This document shows, in pieces, positions 44,318 to 55,233 of a stretch of 64,000 nt of DNA. The translations under genes and the position numbers were made by a program. Each line of letters starts with the position of its first letter. The stretch's first letter is position 1. The stretch is from CAVQZC01 sp963718315. Lineage in GTDB: Bacteria; Actinomycetota; Thermoleophilia; Gaiellales; JAICJC01. The notes beneath the pieces were generated by a model. That model searched no databases and was not told where the DNA came from. It was given only the letters and a program-made list of their open reading frames with translations. Location: NCBI GenBank assembly GCA_963718315.1, contig CAVQZC010000013.1, positions 1 to 64,000 on the forward strand, in the 5' to 3' direction.

Positions 44318-45477
44318 GGCCGGTAGCCCTCCAGCGGCAGCCGGGCGCTGAGCACGAACCCCTCCGCGGTCGCTCCCGCGCTCATCTCGCCGCCGTAGAT
44401 CGTGACCCGCTCGCGGATCCCGACGAGCCCGTGGCCGGCGCCGTTCGGCGCTGCACCGCCGGCGCCGTCGTCGCGCACCTCCAGGTCGATCGCCTCGGGC
44501 CCGTATCGCACCGTGACGTCCGCACGGCCGGCGGCCGCGTGCTTGAGCGTGTTGGTGAGCGCCTCCTGGACGATCCTGTAGGCCGACAGGTCGATGGCCC
44601 GAGGCAGCGGGACCGGGTCGCCCTCGACATGCAGCTGCACCGGCAGTCCCGCCCGCCTGACATCCTCGATCAGCGCGTCGAGGCGATCGAGCCCCGGCTG
44701 GGGCGCGAGCTGGGCTGCCTCGTCGCCGCTGCGCATTGCACCCAGCAGCCGCCGCACCTCGGTCAGGGCCGTGCGGCCGGTCTGCTCGACCCGCCTCAGC
44801 GCGTCGCGGTCCTCGTCCATGCCCGCGGGGAGGTTGTGCCTCACGGCGCCGGTCTGCAGCACCATCACGCTGACCGCATGAGCGACGATGTCGTGCAGCT
44901 CGCGAGCGATCCGCGCGCGCTCTTCGGCAACAGCGACGCGGGCGGCCGCATCCTGCTCCCGCTCGGCCAGCGCCGCCCGCCGCTCCGCCGCCTCCACCTC
45001 TCCGGCGCGCTCGCGCAGGGCAAACCCGGCGAGCCAGCAGATACCGAACAGCAGCGGGATGAAGATCAGCTCGCTGGTCGTGTAGCTGGGCTTGTTCCAG
45101 ACGACGACCGCGGCGCCGCCCACGGCGATCCCCAGCCCCAGCCTGGCCTCGACCGGGTCGCGCAGGTTGCCGAGCAGGAACGACGCCGCCATGCCGAGCA
45201 GGAACACGCTGGTCATGAACGCGACCAGGCGCCCGTCGACGAACGACAGCGCCACCGCGAGCAGCCAGTAGAGCGCAGGCGCGGCGAAGGGGAACCGCCG
45301 CCGCGCGAACAGCGGCAGCACCATCACCGCGATCGCGGGTATGTCGAACCAGAGGGTGGTCCGCGGCGCGTCGGCCGAGTCCTGCCTGACCGCCAGCTCG
45401 ATCATCGCCTCCACGGTCAGCAGCACGATGAGGGCGTCCAACCCGTGTCGGCGGGCAAGGTGTGTGATCCGGCTCAC
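44314..45477 (-). CDS. Sensor histidine kinase (NarL-partner type)
   Basis: 387 residues. About five hydrophobic segments occupy residues 15-165, with no obvious extracellular sensor, suggesting an intramembrane-sensing kinase. The HisKA_3 box ERARIARELHDIVAHAVSVMVLQ contains the phospho-acceptor His (near residue 200). The ATPase domain shows IVQEALTNTLKHA and GHGLVGIRERV. Signal unknown; first gene of the kinase-regulator operon, divergent from the FTR1 gene. Confidence 0.93.
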   Translation of the reverse strand: MSRITHLARRHGLDALIVLLTVEAMIELAVRQDSADAPRTTLWFDIPAIAVMVLPLFARRRFPFAAPALYWLLAVALSFVDGRLVAFMTSVFLLGMAASFLLGNLRDPVEARLGLGIAVGGAAVVVWNKPSYTTSELIFIPLLFGICWLAGFALRERAGEVEAAERRAALAEREQDAAARVAVAEERARIARELHDIVAHAVSVMVLQTGAVRHNLPAGMDEDRDALRRVEQTGRTALTEVRRLLGAMRSGDEAAQLAPQPGLDRLDALIEDVRRAGLPVQLHVEGDPVPLPRAIDLSAYRIVQEALTNTLKHAAAGRADVTVRYGPEAIDLEVRDDGAGGAAPNGAGHGLVGIRERVTIYGGEMSAGATAEGFVLSARLPLEGYRP

Positions 45478-45565
45478 GGGTTGAAGGTACTGCAGCCGCC
45501 CGACCGCCGCCTCCTACCTGAGTAGGAGAGGGAATCCGCCGGATTCAGCCCGAGACGACCTTGAC

Positions 45566-45625
45566 TTGACGAGACGACCGGGACAGTGGTACGACTTAGG
45601 GCGCCCTAAGGTTAGGGTGCCCTAA
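45566..45625 (+). promoter_or_regulatory. Promoter with tandem DtxR/IdeR-like iron boxes
   Basis: TTGACG (45566-45571), 18-bp spacer, TACGAC (45590-45595). Two palindromes follow, TTAGGGCGCCCTAA (45596-45609) and TTAGGGTGCCCTAA (45612-45625), with CCTAAGGTTAGG forming a third between them. They resemble the DtxR/IdeR operator core TTAGG...CCTAA and would cover the transcription start of the FTR1 permease. Confidence 0.75.
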
Positions 45626-45650
45626 GCTCTCTCTGAACGAGGAAACGAAC

Positions 45651-46511
45651 GTGCTGCCAACATTCGTGATCGGTCTGCGTGAAGGCGTCGAGGCGTCCCT
45701 GATCGTCGGGATCATCGCCGCCTTCTTGCGCCAGAGCGGGCGCAGCCGCGAACTGCGGGCGATGTGGCTCGGCGTGGCGCTCGCGGTGATGCTGTGCCTG
45801 GGCCTGGCGATCGGACTCCAGGTTCTCGATCGCGAGCTTCCCGCCCACCAGCAGGAGGCGCTGGAGACCGTGGTCGCCGCGATCGCGGTCGGCATGGTCA
45901 CGTTCATGATCGTCTGGATGCGCGCCCACGCCCGCACCCTGGCGGCCGACCTGCGGGCGAGCGCGGCCGGGGCGCTGCTGAGCGGCTCGGTCTGGGCGCT
46001 GGTTGCGATGGCGTTCATCGCGGTGATGCGAGAGGGCGTGGAGACCGCCGTGTTCATGCTGGCCGCCTTCCAGGCATCGGGGGACGCGACCTCGGCCGGG
46101 CTGGGTGCGGTGCTCGGGATCCTGCTGGCGACAGCGATCGGCTGGGGGATCTACCGCGGCGGCGTCCGCCTCAACCTCGACCGCTTCTTTCGGTTGACGG
46201 CCGTCGTCCTGGTGCTGGTCGCAGCCGGCCTCGTGGCCAGCGCGATCCACACCGCGCACGAGGCGACGTGGTTCAACAGTCTTCAGGGGCAGGCCGTCGA
46301 CCTGACGTGGCTCGTCCGCCCGGGCACGGTGTCGAGCTCGCTGGTCACCGGGGTGCTGGGGATCCAGCCTCAGCCGACCGTCGCTGAGGCGCTCGGCTGG
46401 CTGCTCTTCGCCATCCCCATGCTGGTCTACGTTCTCCTGCCCCGGCAGCTGCCCCGGCCCGGTCTGCGGGTCGGCGGCCATCGGCGGCCACAGCCGGATA
46501 CGGCGCGCTAA
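45651..46511 (+). CDS. FTR1-family iron permease
   Basis: 286 residues, seven hydrophobic segments. The two REGxE iron-passage motifs are present: GLREGVEASLIVG (residues 8-20) and AVMREGVETAVFML (near 125). GTG 45651 follows AACGAGGAAACGA. EfeO and EfeB partners are absent, so the channel part stands alone. Tandem iron boxes upstream predict repression by an IdeR-like regulator when iron is plentiful. Confidence 0.92.
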   Translation: MLPTFVIGLREGVEASLIVGIIAAFLRQSGRSRELRAMWLGVALAVMLCLGLAIGLQVLDRELPAHQQEALETVVAAIAVGMVTFMIVWMRAHARTLAADLRASAAGALLSGSVWALVAMAFIAVMREGVETAVFMLAAFQASGDATSAGLGAVLGILLATAIGWGIYRGGVRLNLDRFFRLTAVVLVLVAAGLVASAIHTAHEATWFNSLQGQAVDLTWLVRPGTVSSSLVTGVLGIQPQPTVAEALGWLLFAIPMLVYVLLPRQLPRPGLRVGGHRRPQPDTAR

Positions 46512-46637
46512 CCCAAGACCGCTCCCCTCGGATCAGGCTGACGGGGGCCGACCGCGAACGGCTGGCCTCGGAGGTCTTCGCGCTCGCCGAGCCGTTGTCA
46601 ACGCTGGCAGCCGAGGTCAGCAGGTGAGCGGCGCGGG

Positions 46638-47408
46638 CTACGAGAGCGCCTGAAACTCGTCGTCCGACAGCTCGACGTCGAGCGCTGCCAGATTCTCGCG
46701 CAGGTGGTCGAGCGAGAGCGTGCCGGGAATCGGCAGCACCGCCGGCGAGCGGTGGAGCAGCCAGGCCAGGGCGATCTGACTGGCGGTAGCGCCGTGGCGA
46801 CCGGCGATCTCGGCCACCGCAGGCGAGTCCTGGCCGGTCAGCGGGAAGTAGGGGACGAACACGATCCCCTGCTCCGCGCAGTAGTCGACCACCTCGTCGT
46901 GGCCGCGCTCGGCCAGGTTGTAGCGATTCTGCACCGCCGTGATCGGCACCACCGCACGTGCGCGCTCGATCTGCGAGACGTCAACCTCCGAGATGCCGAC
47001 GTGGCGGATCTTGCCGGCGTCGCGCGCCTCGGCGATCACCGCCATCGAGTCCTCGAGCGGCGTGTCCGGGTGTACTCGGTGTAGGTAGTAGAGGTCGATG
47101 ACCTCGGTCTGCAGGCGGCGCATGCTCTCGTCGATCTGGCTGCGCAGCACGTCCGGGCTCCCTTCGCCGGCCCGGTATCCACCCTTGGTGGCCACGACGC
47201 GCCCCTCCAGCGGCAGATCGAGCGCGGCCCCGATCGTCTGCTCGCTGCTCCCCGAGGTGTACAGGTACGCGGTGTCGATGTGGGTGAGTCCGGCTTCGAC
47301 CGCGTTGCGCACGAACTCCACATTGGCAGGCGTGTCGGTCAGGCGGTTGCTGCCCATGCCGATGCGCTTGACCTCGGTGCCGCCGAGGCTGATCGTTCGG
47401 TTCGCCAT
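46638..47408 (-). CDS. Aldo/keto reductase
   Basis: 256 residues, NADPH-dependent (beta/alpha)8 reductase. Catalytic tetrad: Asp and Tyr in HIDTAYLYTSG, Lys in VVATKGG, His in YLHRVHP. C-terminal cofactor site: VLPIPGTLSLDHLRENL. Shorter than usual (AKRs are about 310) but complete in motifs. A tandem paralogue lies upstream on the same strand. Substrate unknown. Confidence 0.92.
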   Translation of the reverse strand: MANRTISLGGTEVKRIGMGSNRLTDTPANVEFVRNAVEAGLTHIDTAYLYTSGSSEQTIGAALDLPLEGRVVATKGGYRAGEGSPDVLRSQIDESMRRLQTEVIDLYYLHRVHPDTPLEDSMAVIAEARDAGKIRHVGISEVDVSQIERARAVVPITAVQNRYNLAERGHDEVVDYCAEQGIVFVPYFPLTGQDSPAVAEIAGRHGATASQIALAWLLHRSPAVLPIPGTLSLDHLRENLAALDVELSDDEFQALS

Positions 47409-47441
47409 GGCTGCGAAATCTAGCCGCCGGCGAACAAACCA

Positions 47442-48428
47442 TTACCGATCGACCATCTGCTCCATCGCTTCGGAATAGCGCGCGCCCTCCGGCGTGATCT
47501 GCGCCAGGCCCTGTTCGATCTCGGCCAGGTCTGCTGGCGTCAGGTCGACGTCGGCCGCGGCGACGTTCTCGCGCAGACGGGGCTCCCTGGTCGTCCCCGG
47601 GATCGGCACGATCCACGGCTTCTGGGCAAGCAACCAGGCAAGTGCGATCTGCCCCGGGGTCGCGTCCTTGCGCTCGGCGATCTGCGCCAGCAGGTCGACG
47701 AACGCCCGGTTCGCCCGTCGTGCGTCGGCGCCGAACCGTGGGTTGCTGCTGCGAAAGTCGGAGCTGTCGAAGGTGCTGCTCTCGTCAATCCGGCCGGTCA
47801 GGAAGCCCCGGCCGAGAGGGGCGAACGGGACGAAGCCGATCCCCAGCTCCTCGAGCGCCGGCAGGATCGAATCCTCGGGCTCGCGCCACCACAGCGAGTA
47901 CTCGCTCTGCAGGGCCGTCACCGGCTGCACCGCGTGGGCCCGGCGGATCGTGTCGACTCCCGCCTCCGACAGCCCGAAGTGCCTGACCTTGCCCTCTCCG
48001 ATCAGGTCCTTGACGGTGCCCGCGACCTCTTCGATCGGAACGTTTGGGTCGACGCGGTGCTGGTAGAGCAGGTCTATCGTCTCGGTGCGGAGCCGCTCCA
48101 GCGAGCCTTCCACGCTGCGCCGGATCGTCTCTGGCCGGCTGTCCAGCCCGCCGCCCGTGAGAGCGTCGTCGAGCGCCATCCCGAACTTGGTCGCAATCAC
48201 GACCTGGTCGCGTACCGGCTCCAGGGCCTCGCCGACCAGCAGCTCGTTCGTGAACGGGCCGTACACCTGGGCGGTGTCGAACAGGGTCACCCCAAGATCG
48301 ACCGCCGTCCGGATCAGCGCGGTCATCTCGGCGATGTCCTTGGGCGGCCCGTAGGCGTGACTCATGCCCATGCAGCCCAGACCGATCGCCGAGACCTCCA
48401 GTCCGCTGCCAAGTGTCCGCTTCTGCAT
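47442..48428 (-). CDS. Aldo/keto reductase
   Basis: 328 residues. LGLGCMGMSHAYG is the N-terminal AKR13-like signature. Tetrad: Asp/Tyr in LFDTAQVYGPF, Lys in VIATKFGM, His in LLYQHRVDP. The C-terminal PIPGTTREPRLREN binds the cofactor phosphate. ATG 48428 is preceded by GGAAGGACGG. It follows the CoA ligase by 19 bases on the same strand, so it may be read from the beta-oxidation operon. Confidence 0.94.
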   Translation of the reverse strand: MQKRTLGSGLEVSAIGLGCMGMSHAYGPPKDIAEMTALIRTAVDLGVTLFDTAQVYGPFTNELLVGEALEPVRDQVVIATKFGMALDDALTGGGLDSRPETIRRSVEGSLERLRTETIDLLYQHRVDPNVPIEEVAGTVKDLIGEGKVRHFGLSEAGVDTIRRAHAVQPVTALQSEYSLWWREPEDSILPALEELGIGFVPFAPLGRGFLTGRIDESSTFDSSDFRSSNPRFGADARRANRAFVDLLAQIAERKDATPGQIALAWLLAQKPWIVPIPGTTREPRLRENVAAADVDLTPADLAEIEQGLAQITPEGARYSEAMEQMVDR

Positions 48429-48447
48429 CCGCCGTCCTTCCGCTGGA

Positions 48448-50007
48448 TCAGGTGCGAGCGCGCTCGCGCTCGACGAGTACCCGCCGCAGAAGCTTGCCAG
48501 ACGCAGACTTGGGGATCTCGTCGACGACCTCGACCGCACGGATTCGCTCGTGTGGCGCGACCTGACTTGCCACGAATGCCATGAGGGCATGCGCATCGAC
48601 GTCGCCGCGGGCAACGACGAACGCCTTCGGGATCTCGCCACACTCCTCGTCGGGAGCCCCGATGACGCACGCATCGACGATGTCCTCGTGCGTCAGGAGC
48701 AGCGCTTCCAGCATCGCCGGGGGCACCTGGTAGCCCTTGTACTTGATCAGCTCCTTGACCCGGTCGACGATCCGCCATGTGCCGTCGGGGTCACGAGCAG
48801 CGACGTCGCCCGTGTGCAGCCAGCCCTCGGAGTCGAGGGTGCGGGCGGTCGCCTCGGCGTCGTCCATGTAGCCGATCATGACTTGCGGGCCGCGGACGAG
48901 GAGCTCTCCCGGCTCCCCCGGGTCGGCATCCTGACCGGTCTCCACGTCGACGATCCGCGCCTCGGTGTTCGGGACGAGGGTGCCGATCGAGCCCGGCACG
49001 TGCGGCCGGCCGCGCTCCGTGCAGTGGGTAACAGGGCTGCTCTCGGTCATCCCGTAGCCCTGCTGGCAGCGGGTGCCGATGCGGCGGGCGTAGGCGAGTT
49101 CCAGGTCGCCGTCCAGCGGGGCCGCTCCGGAGTTGACCATCTCCAGCGAGCTGAGGTCGAACTCGTCTACCAGCGGATGCTTCGCCAGGGCCACCGCGAT
49201 CGGCGGCACGATCTGGGCGACGGTCAGCCGGTAGTCCTGGATCATTCGCAGGAACTGCTCGAGATCGAAGCGCGGCAACGTCACGACCGTGCCTCCGTAG
49301 GCCAGGGCGAGGTTCATGACGCAGGTCTGCCCGTAGATGTGGAAGAACGGCAGCACGCCGGCCATCACGTCGTCCTCGTAGATGGTGAAGTGCGCCTGCG
49401 ACTGGACGAGGTTGGCCACCAGGTTGCGGTGGGTGAGCATGACGCCCTTGGGGAAGCCGGTGGTGCCGCTCGAGTACGGCATCGCTGCCAGCGCCGTCGA
49501 AGGGTCGAGGTCGGGTATGCGCAGCGAATCGGCATCCCCGATCAGATCCGCGAACGGCGTGGTGCCCTCGGCGCCGTCGAACGTGAAGACCTCCTCGACC
49601 GCCGCCGCCTCTGCTGCCGGAAGCGCACGGTCGAGCATCGGCCCGACGGTGATCAGGAATCGCGCACGGGCGGTGCGAAGCTGATTGCGTAGCTCGTCGC
49701 TGGTGTAGAGGCCGTTGACCGTGGTGTTCACGCCGCCGGCAAGGCCGACGCCGAGAAACGCGGGGGCGTACTCGGGCAGGTTCGGGGCGAAGATCCCCAC
49801 GACCTGACCGGGCTCGAGGCCGCGGGCCTGCAGCCCCGCCCCGACTCCTCGCGACAGCACGTCGAGCGCCGCGTACGTGATGGTGCGGCCGGAGGGCGCG
49901 TCGATCAGCGCGGGCTTGTCACCGCGGCCCGCCGCGTCACGCAGCACGAACTCGGGCAGCATCACGTCCGGGATCTCGATGTCTGGGGCTGTGCTTCGGT
50001 AGATCAT
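48448..50007 (-). CDS. AMP-forming acyl-CoA/4-coumarate-type CoA ligase
   Basis: 519 residues, ANL superfamily. P-loop-like PYSSGTTGFPKGVMLTHRN, adenine motif QGYGMTESSPVTH, hinge GWLHTGDVAARD, DRVKELIKYKGYQVPPAMLE, and catalytic Lys in PKSASGKLLRR. It activates a fatty or aryl carboxylic acid with ATP and CoA to feed the beta-oxidation enzymes upstream. The start overlaps the acyl-CoA dehydrogenase stop (TCAT on the plus strand), so it is translationally coupled. Confidence 0.93.
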   Translation of the reverse strand: MIYRSTAPDIEIPDVMLPEFVLRDAAGRGDKPALIDAPSGRTITYAALDVLSRGVGAGLQARGLEPGQVVGIFAPNLPEYAPAFLGVGLAGGVNTTVNGLYTSDELRNQLRTARARFLITVGPMLDRALPAAEAAAVEEVFTFDGAEGTTPFADLIGDADSLRIPDLDPSTALAAMPYSSGTTGFPKGVMLTHRNLVANLVQSQAHFTIYEDDVMAGVLPFFHIYGQTCVMNLALAYGGTVVTLPRFDLEQFLRMIQDYRLTVAQIVPPIAVALAKHPLVDEFDLSSLEMVNSGAAPLDGDLELAYARRIGTRCQQGYGMTESSPVTHCTERGRPHVPGSIGTLVPNTEARIVDVETGQDADPGEPGELLVRGPQVMIGYMDDAEATARTLDSEGWLHTGDVAARDPDGTWRIVDRVKELIKYKGYQVPPAMLEALLLTHEDIVDACVIGAPDEECGEIPKAFVVARGDVDAHALMAFVASQVAPHERIRAVEVVDEIPKSASGKLLRRVLVERERART

Positions 50008-51779
50008 GCGCTCACGTTCCCTTCGAAGTCGGCGATCGCCGCTTTCCCCGAGGTGATCACCTCTGCAAGCGCGGCGGTCTCGGGCAGGATCCGCCGGGCA
50101 AAGAACCGCGCAGTCGCAAGCTTCTGCTCGCAGAAGGCCGGGTCGGGCGCCTCGTCGCCGAGGCACTCCTGTGCCATCCGCAGCCAGAGTGACCCGAACA
50201 CGACCAGCGAGAACATCCGCAGGTAGTCGGTGGCGGCCGCCGCACCCTCCTCGGGATCGCGCAGACCCGCCTCCGCGAGCCACAGCGTCGTGTCCTGGAG
50301 CCGGCGAAACGCCGCCACAAGCTGCTCGTGGATCTCCTCGGCGCCGGCGATCGGGTCGACAGCCAGCTGCGCGTCGACGCGGTGAAAGAACCGGCGCAGC
50401 AGCCGGCCCTGGTGCATCGGGAGCTTGCGCCCGACGAGGTCGAGCGCCTGGACGCCGTTGGTGCCCTCGTAGATCTGGCTGATGCGGGCGTCGCGAGCGA
50501 GCTGCTCGACCCCAGACTCGGCGATGTATCCGTGGCCGCCGTAGACGCCGATCGCCAGGCTGGCTGCCTCGGCGCCGTTGTCGGTGCAGGCAGCCTTGAT
50601 CACCGGCGTCAGCAGCGCCACCAGGTCGTCGGCCTCCTGCCGCCGCTCCGGGTCGGGGTGGTGCCGTGCCACGTCCATCTCGGCTCCTACCCACAGGGCC
50701 AGCGCCCGTCCGCCCTCGGTCAGCGCACGCATCCGCAGCAGCACCCGGCGTACGTCGGCGTGGACGATGATCGGGTCGGCCTGGCCCCGCGGCGTGCCCG
50801 GCGCCCGCCCCTGCCGGCGCTCGCGGGCGTAGGCCAGCGCCGACTGGTAGGCGATCTCGCCGATGCCGATGCCCTGCACGCCGACTCCCAGGCGCGCACG
50901 GTTCATCATCGTGAACATCTGCGCCATGCCGGTGTGCGGCTCGCCGACCAGCTCCGCGGACGCCCCGTCAAAGTTGAGTACGCAGGTGGCCGAGCCCTTG
51001 ATTCCCATCTTGTGCTCGATCGAGCCGCAGGAGACCGCGTTGCGCGCGCCTGGTTCGCCGTCCTCCCCGACCATCAGCCGCGGCACGATGAAGAGGGAGA
51101 TGCCTGCGGTGCCGACGGGCGCGTCGGGCAGCCGCGCGAGCACCAGGTGCACGATCTGCTCGGTCAGGTCATGCTCGCCGGCGGTGATGAAGATCTTGGT
51201 GCCCGTCACCCGGTAGCCGCCGTTGCCGTCCGGCTGCGCCCGGGTCGTCAGCAGGCCCAGGTCGGTGCCCGCCTGCGGCTCGGTCAGGCACATCGTCCCG
51301 CTCCACTCGCCGGTCGCCAGTCGTGGCACGTAGCGCGTGGTCTGCTCCTGCGAGGCGTGCGCGCACAACGTGGCCGCCGCCCCGGCGGTCAACAGCGGGT
51401 AGGTGGCAAAGGCCAGGTTCGACGAGCAGATGATCTCCTCGAAGCAGACGGCCAGCACCTCGGGCAGCCCGCTGCCGCCGACGTCCGCGTCGAGCGCCAG
51501 CCCGCACCAGCCGCCGTCGACCATCGCCTGGTAGGCCTCGCGGAACCCACTCGGCGTCGTCACGCCGCCGTCCACGAGCCGGCAGCCCTCACGGTCGCCG
51601 ACGGCGTTCAGCGGCAGCAGCACCGTCTCCCCCAGCTCGGCCGCCTGGGCGATCACATCGAGGGCGGTCGCCAGGCCGGCTTCCTCGTAGCCCGGCAGCG
51701 ACGCCGTCAACCGCTCGTAGCCCAGCACGCGATCCAACACGAAGGCGAAGTCCTGGAGTGGCGCGCGATAGGACTGCAT
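50004..51779 (-). CDS. fadE: Acyl-CoA dehydrogenase (long form)
   Basis: 591 residues, FAD enzyme. Core motifs: MCLTEPQAGTDLGLL, VTGTKIFITAGEHDL, IKGSATCVLNFDGA, and ISQIYEGTNGVQALDLVGRKL containing the catalytic Glu. It carries the N-terminal extension and the extra C-terminal helical domain seen in long-chain/AidB-like acyl-CoA dehydrogenases. Third gene of the beta-oxidation operon, directly after the bifunctional enzyme (1-base gap). Confidence 0.93.
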   Translation of the reverse strand: MQSYRAPLQDFAFVLDRVLGYERLTASLPGYEEAGLATALDVIAQAAELGETVLLPLNAVGDREGCRLVDGGVTTPSGFREAYQAMVDGGWCGLALDADVGGSGLPEVLAVCFEEIICSSNLAFATYPLLTAGAAATLCAHASQEQTTRYVPRLATGEWSGTMCLTEPQAGTDLGLLTTRAQPDGNGGYRVTGTKIFITAGEHDLTEQIVHLVLARLPDAPVGTAGISLFIVPRLMVGEDGEPGARNAVSCGSIEHKMGIKGSATCVLNFDGASAELVGEPHTGMAQMFTMMNRARLGVGVQGIGIGEIAYQSALAYARERRQGRAPGTPRGQADPIIVHADVRRVLLRMRALTEGGRALALWVGAEMDVARHHPDPERRQEADDLVALLTPVIKAACTDNGAEAASLAIGVYGGHGYIAESGVEQLARDARISQIYEGTNGVQALDLVGRKLPMHQGRLLRRFFHRVDAQLAVDPIAGAEEIHEQLVAAFRRLQDTTLWLAEAGLRDPEEGAAAATDYLRMFSLVVFGSLWLRMAQECLGDEAPDPAFCEQKLATARFFARRILPETAALAEVITSGKAAIADFEGNVSA

Positions 51780-51780
51780 G

Positions 51781-54014
51781 TCAGTTGCGGAGCGGCTTTC
51801 CGGTGGCGAGCATGTGGCCGATGCGCTCGATCGTCTGCGGCCTGCGGATGAGGCCGTCGATCGCCTCCAGCTCGAGGGCCGAGATCGCGGCCTCGGGGAC
51901 CGGCTCGATGGGGTCGCCCTCGTCGCCGCCGGTCAGCACCCACGCGTAGCGGCCGACCAGCTCGAGATCGTATGCGCTGGCGCCCAGCATCGGGGCCCGC
52001 TGGGCGGCGGTCAGCTCCAGCGTCGCCCGCCCGGACGCACCGGCCACCGTCAGCAGCGGCGGCTCTGGCGGCGCGTAGCCGTCTGCCAGCTCGAGCGCGA
52101 GGGCACGAGAGTCGGCCAGCAGCCGGTCGCGGTTGGGAGTGATCCGGTCGGTCGGCCGCAGGTAGCCGAGCTCCTGGGCATGCTGGGCGGAGGTCGAGAC
52201 GCTGGCGGCGGCAATCACCTCGAACGCCTGGGCGGCCGCCGCCATCGGGCCGCTCGGACCCCGCTCGGCCGCCCGCTGCAACAGCTCCTTGCAGCCGCCC
52301 CAGGCAGGCAGCAACCCGACTCCCAGCTCGACCAGGCCCATGTAGGTCTCGGTGTGGGCCTGGACGGCGTCGCAGTGCAGCAGCACTTCGCATCCGCCGC
52401 CGAGAGCCCGGCCTGACGGCGCTCCGATTACCGGGAAGGGTGCGTACTTGAGGGCGTTGAAGGCCGCCTGCCCGCGGGCGCCGAACGCGGCCAGCCGGTC
52501 CCAGGCGGCCACGTTGGCCATCATCAGGATGTGCCCGAGGTTGCCGCCGGTGCAGAAGAACCGCCCCTCGTTATAGATGACCACCGCGCGGTACCGGCCC
52601 TCCGCCCTGGCGACCGTCAGCTCGAGCACCTCGAGCACGTCGTCGTCGATGGCATTGGCCTTGGTGTGGAATTCGAGCACGGCGACTCCGTCGCCCGCAT
52701 TCCAGAGCGTGGCCGAGGCGCTGTGCTCGAACGGATCCGCCGCCTTCACCGCCGAGAGCGGGAGCACTCCCGGCCGCGGCGTTGCCGGAACCGACACCGG
52801 CGAGCCTGCCGCGGCGGCAGCGGCGATCAGGGGCGGCACCTCCAGCCCGTCGGCGTCGAGCGCTGCGGCGAGGCGATCGGCGCCGAAGGCGTCGATCATC
52901 GCGAAAGGGCCATGGCGCCAGTTGTAGCCCCGGGTCATCGCCAGGTCGATCAGCGCAGGGCTGTCGGCGACCTCGGGCACCATCGCCGCGGCGTAGGCAA
53001 GAACCCTGATCAGCACTGCACGGGCGTACTCACCGTGCCGGTCGGGGGTGTCGATCAGCGCCGCGAGCCCGCGCCGCGCGTTTGCCGCGGCGTCCAGTCT
53101 GGGCTGCTCGGCCGGGCGGTACTCGAACGTCTCCAGGTCGATCGCCAGCCGCCGCGAGCCATCGCGGGCGTAGAACCCCCGGCCGGCTGCGCGTCCGGTC
53201 GCACCCATCTCGACCAGCCGCTGGAACACGGGCATCTGCGGCGGCACCGCGCGCCAGGGGTCGTCGGCCGGCAGCAGACGGTCGAGCGACGCGGTGACGT
53301 GCTCGTGCAGGCCGATCCCGACCAGATCCATCAGCCCGAACACGCCGGTGCGGGGGGCGCCGATCGCCTCACCCATCAGCACGTCCGCCTCCTCGACCGT
53401 CAGGCCGCGGGCGAGCGCCTCTCCGATGGCGGTGGCGATCCAGTAGACGCCCAACCGGTTGGCGACGAAGCCCGGTGTGTCGTTGCAGCGCACGACGGCC
53501 TTCCCCAGCTGGAGATCGGCGAACACCTCCACCGCCTCGACAGCCTCCGGGCGCGTTGCCGGCCCCGGCACCACCTCGAGCAGCTGCATGTAGCGCGGAG
53601 GGTTGAAGAAGTGGGTGATCATGAAGTCGGCTGCCAGGGACTCCGGCGCTCCGTCGAGCAGGTGTGCGAGGGGGATGGTCGAGGTGTTCGAACTGACCAT
53701 CGATCCCGGCTTTCGCACCGGCTCCAGCCGCCGGTAGAGCTCGCGCTTGGCATCCAGATCCTCGACGATCGCCTCGACGATCCAGTCCGCCTCGGGCAGC
53801 ATGCCGAGGTCGTCGAGAGCGGCCGGTGTGATCCGGCGCCCCGCGCGAGCGTCGACGAGCGGAGGCGGCTTCCGCCGGCCCAGCCCGGCGGCGGACGTCA
53901 CGGCCGCGTCGCCGAGGTCGAACATGGTGACCGGAATCCCCGCGTTTGCCAGGTGGGCGGCGATGCCCGATCCCATCGTGCCCGCGCCCAGCACCGCTGC
54001 GGCGCGGATCTCGG

Positions 54015-54018
<4 letters not shown>
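51781..54018 (-). CDS. fadN: 3-hydroxyacyl-CoA dehydrogenase/enoyl-CoA hydratase (FadN type)
   Basis: 745 residues. The NAD-binding domain comes first (AAVLGAGTMGSGIAAHLANAG), followed by 3HCDH regions (ITHFFNPPRYMQLLEV, NDTPGFVANRLG) and a C-terminal crotonase domain (EFHTKANAIDDDV, PSGRALGGGCEVLLHCD, GLVELGVGLLPAWGG). This dehydrogenase-then-hydratase order is that of Bacillus FadN, reversed from E. coli FadB. It performs the middle two steps of beta-oxidation. GTG 54018 overlaps the thiolase stop. Confidence 0.93.
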
Positions 54019-55139
<1,121 letters not shown>

Positions 55140-55219
55140 GGGTGCATCTTTGCGGTCCAGGGCGACCGGCTCAAGGGGCATCTCCGCCTGCGGCGCAATT
55201 CGATTGCGGACACTGTGTG

Positions 55220-55233
55220 CGAACATATGTTCG
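55220..55233. promoter_or_regulatory. LexA (SOS) box
   Basis: CGAACATATGTTCG, a perfect palindrome matching the Gram-positive/actinobacterial LexA consensus CGAAC-N4-GTTCG. It directly abuts the dinB ATG at 55234 and lies 81 bases upstream of the divergent thiolase gene. Confidence 0.85.

Noticed and set aside
46512..46637. Possible short coding tail (LTGADRERLASEVFALAEPLSTLAAEVSR) after the FTR1 gene
   Set aside because: It looks coding-like but has no start codon in frame and only about 30 residues; perhaps a gene remnant, not supported enough to annotate.
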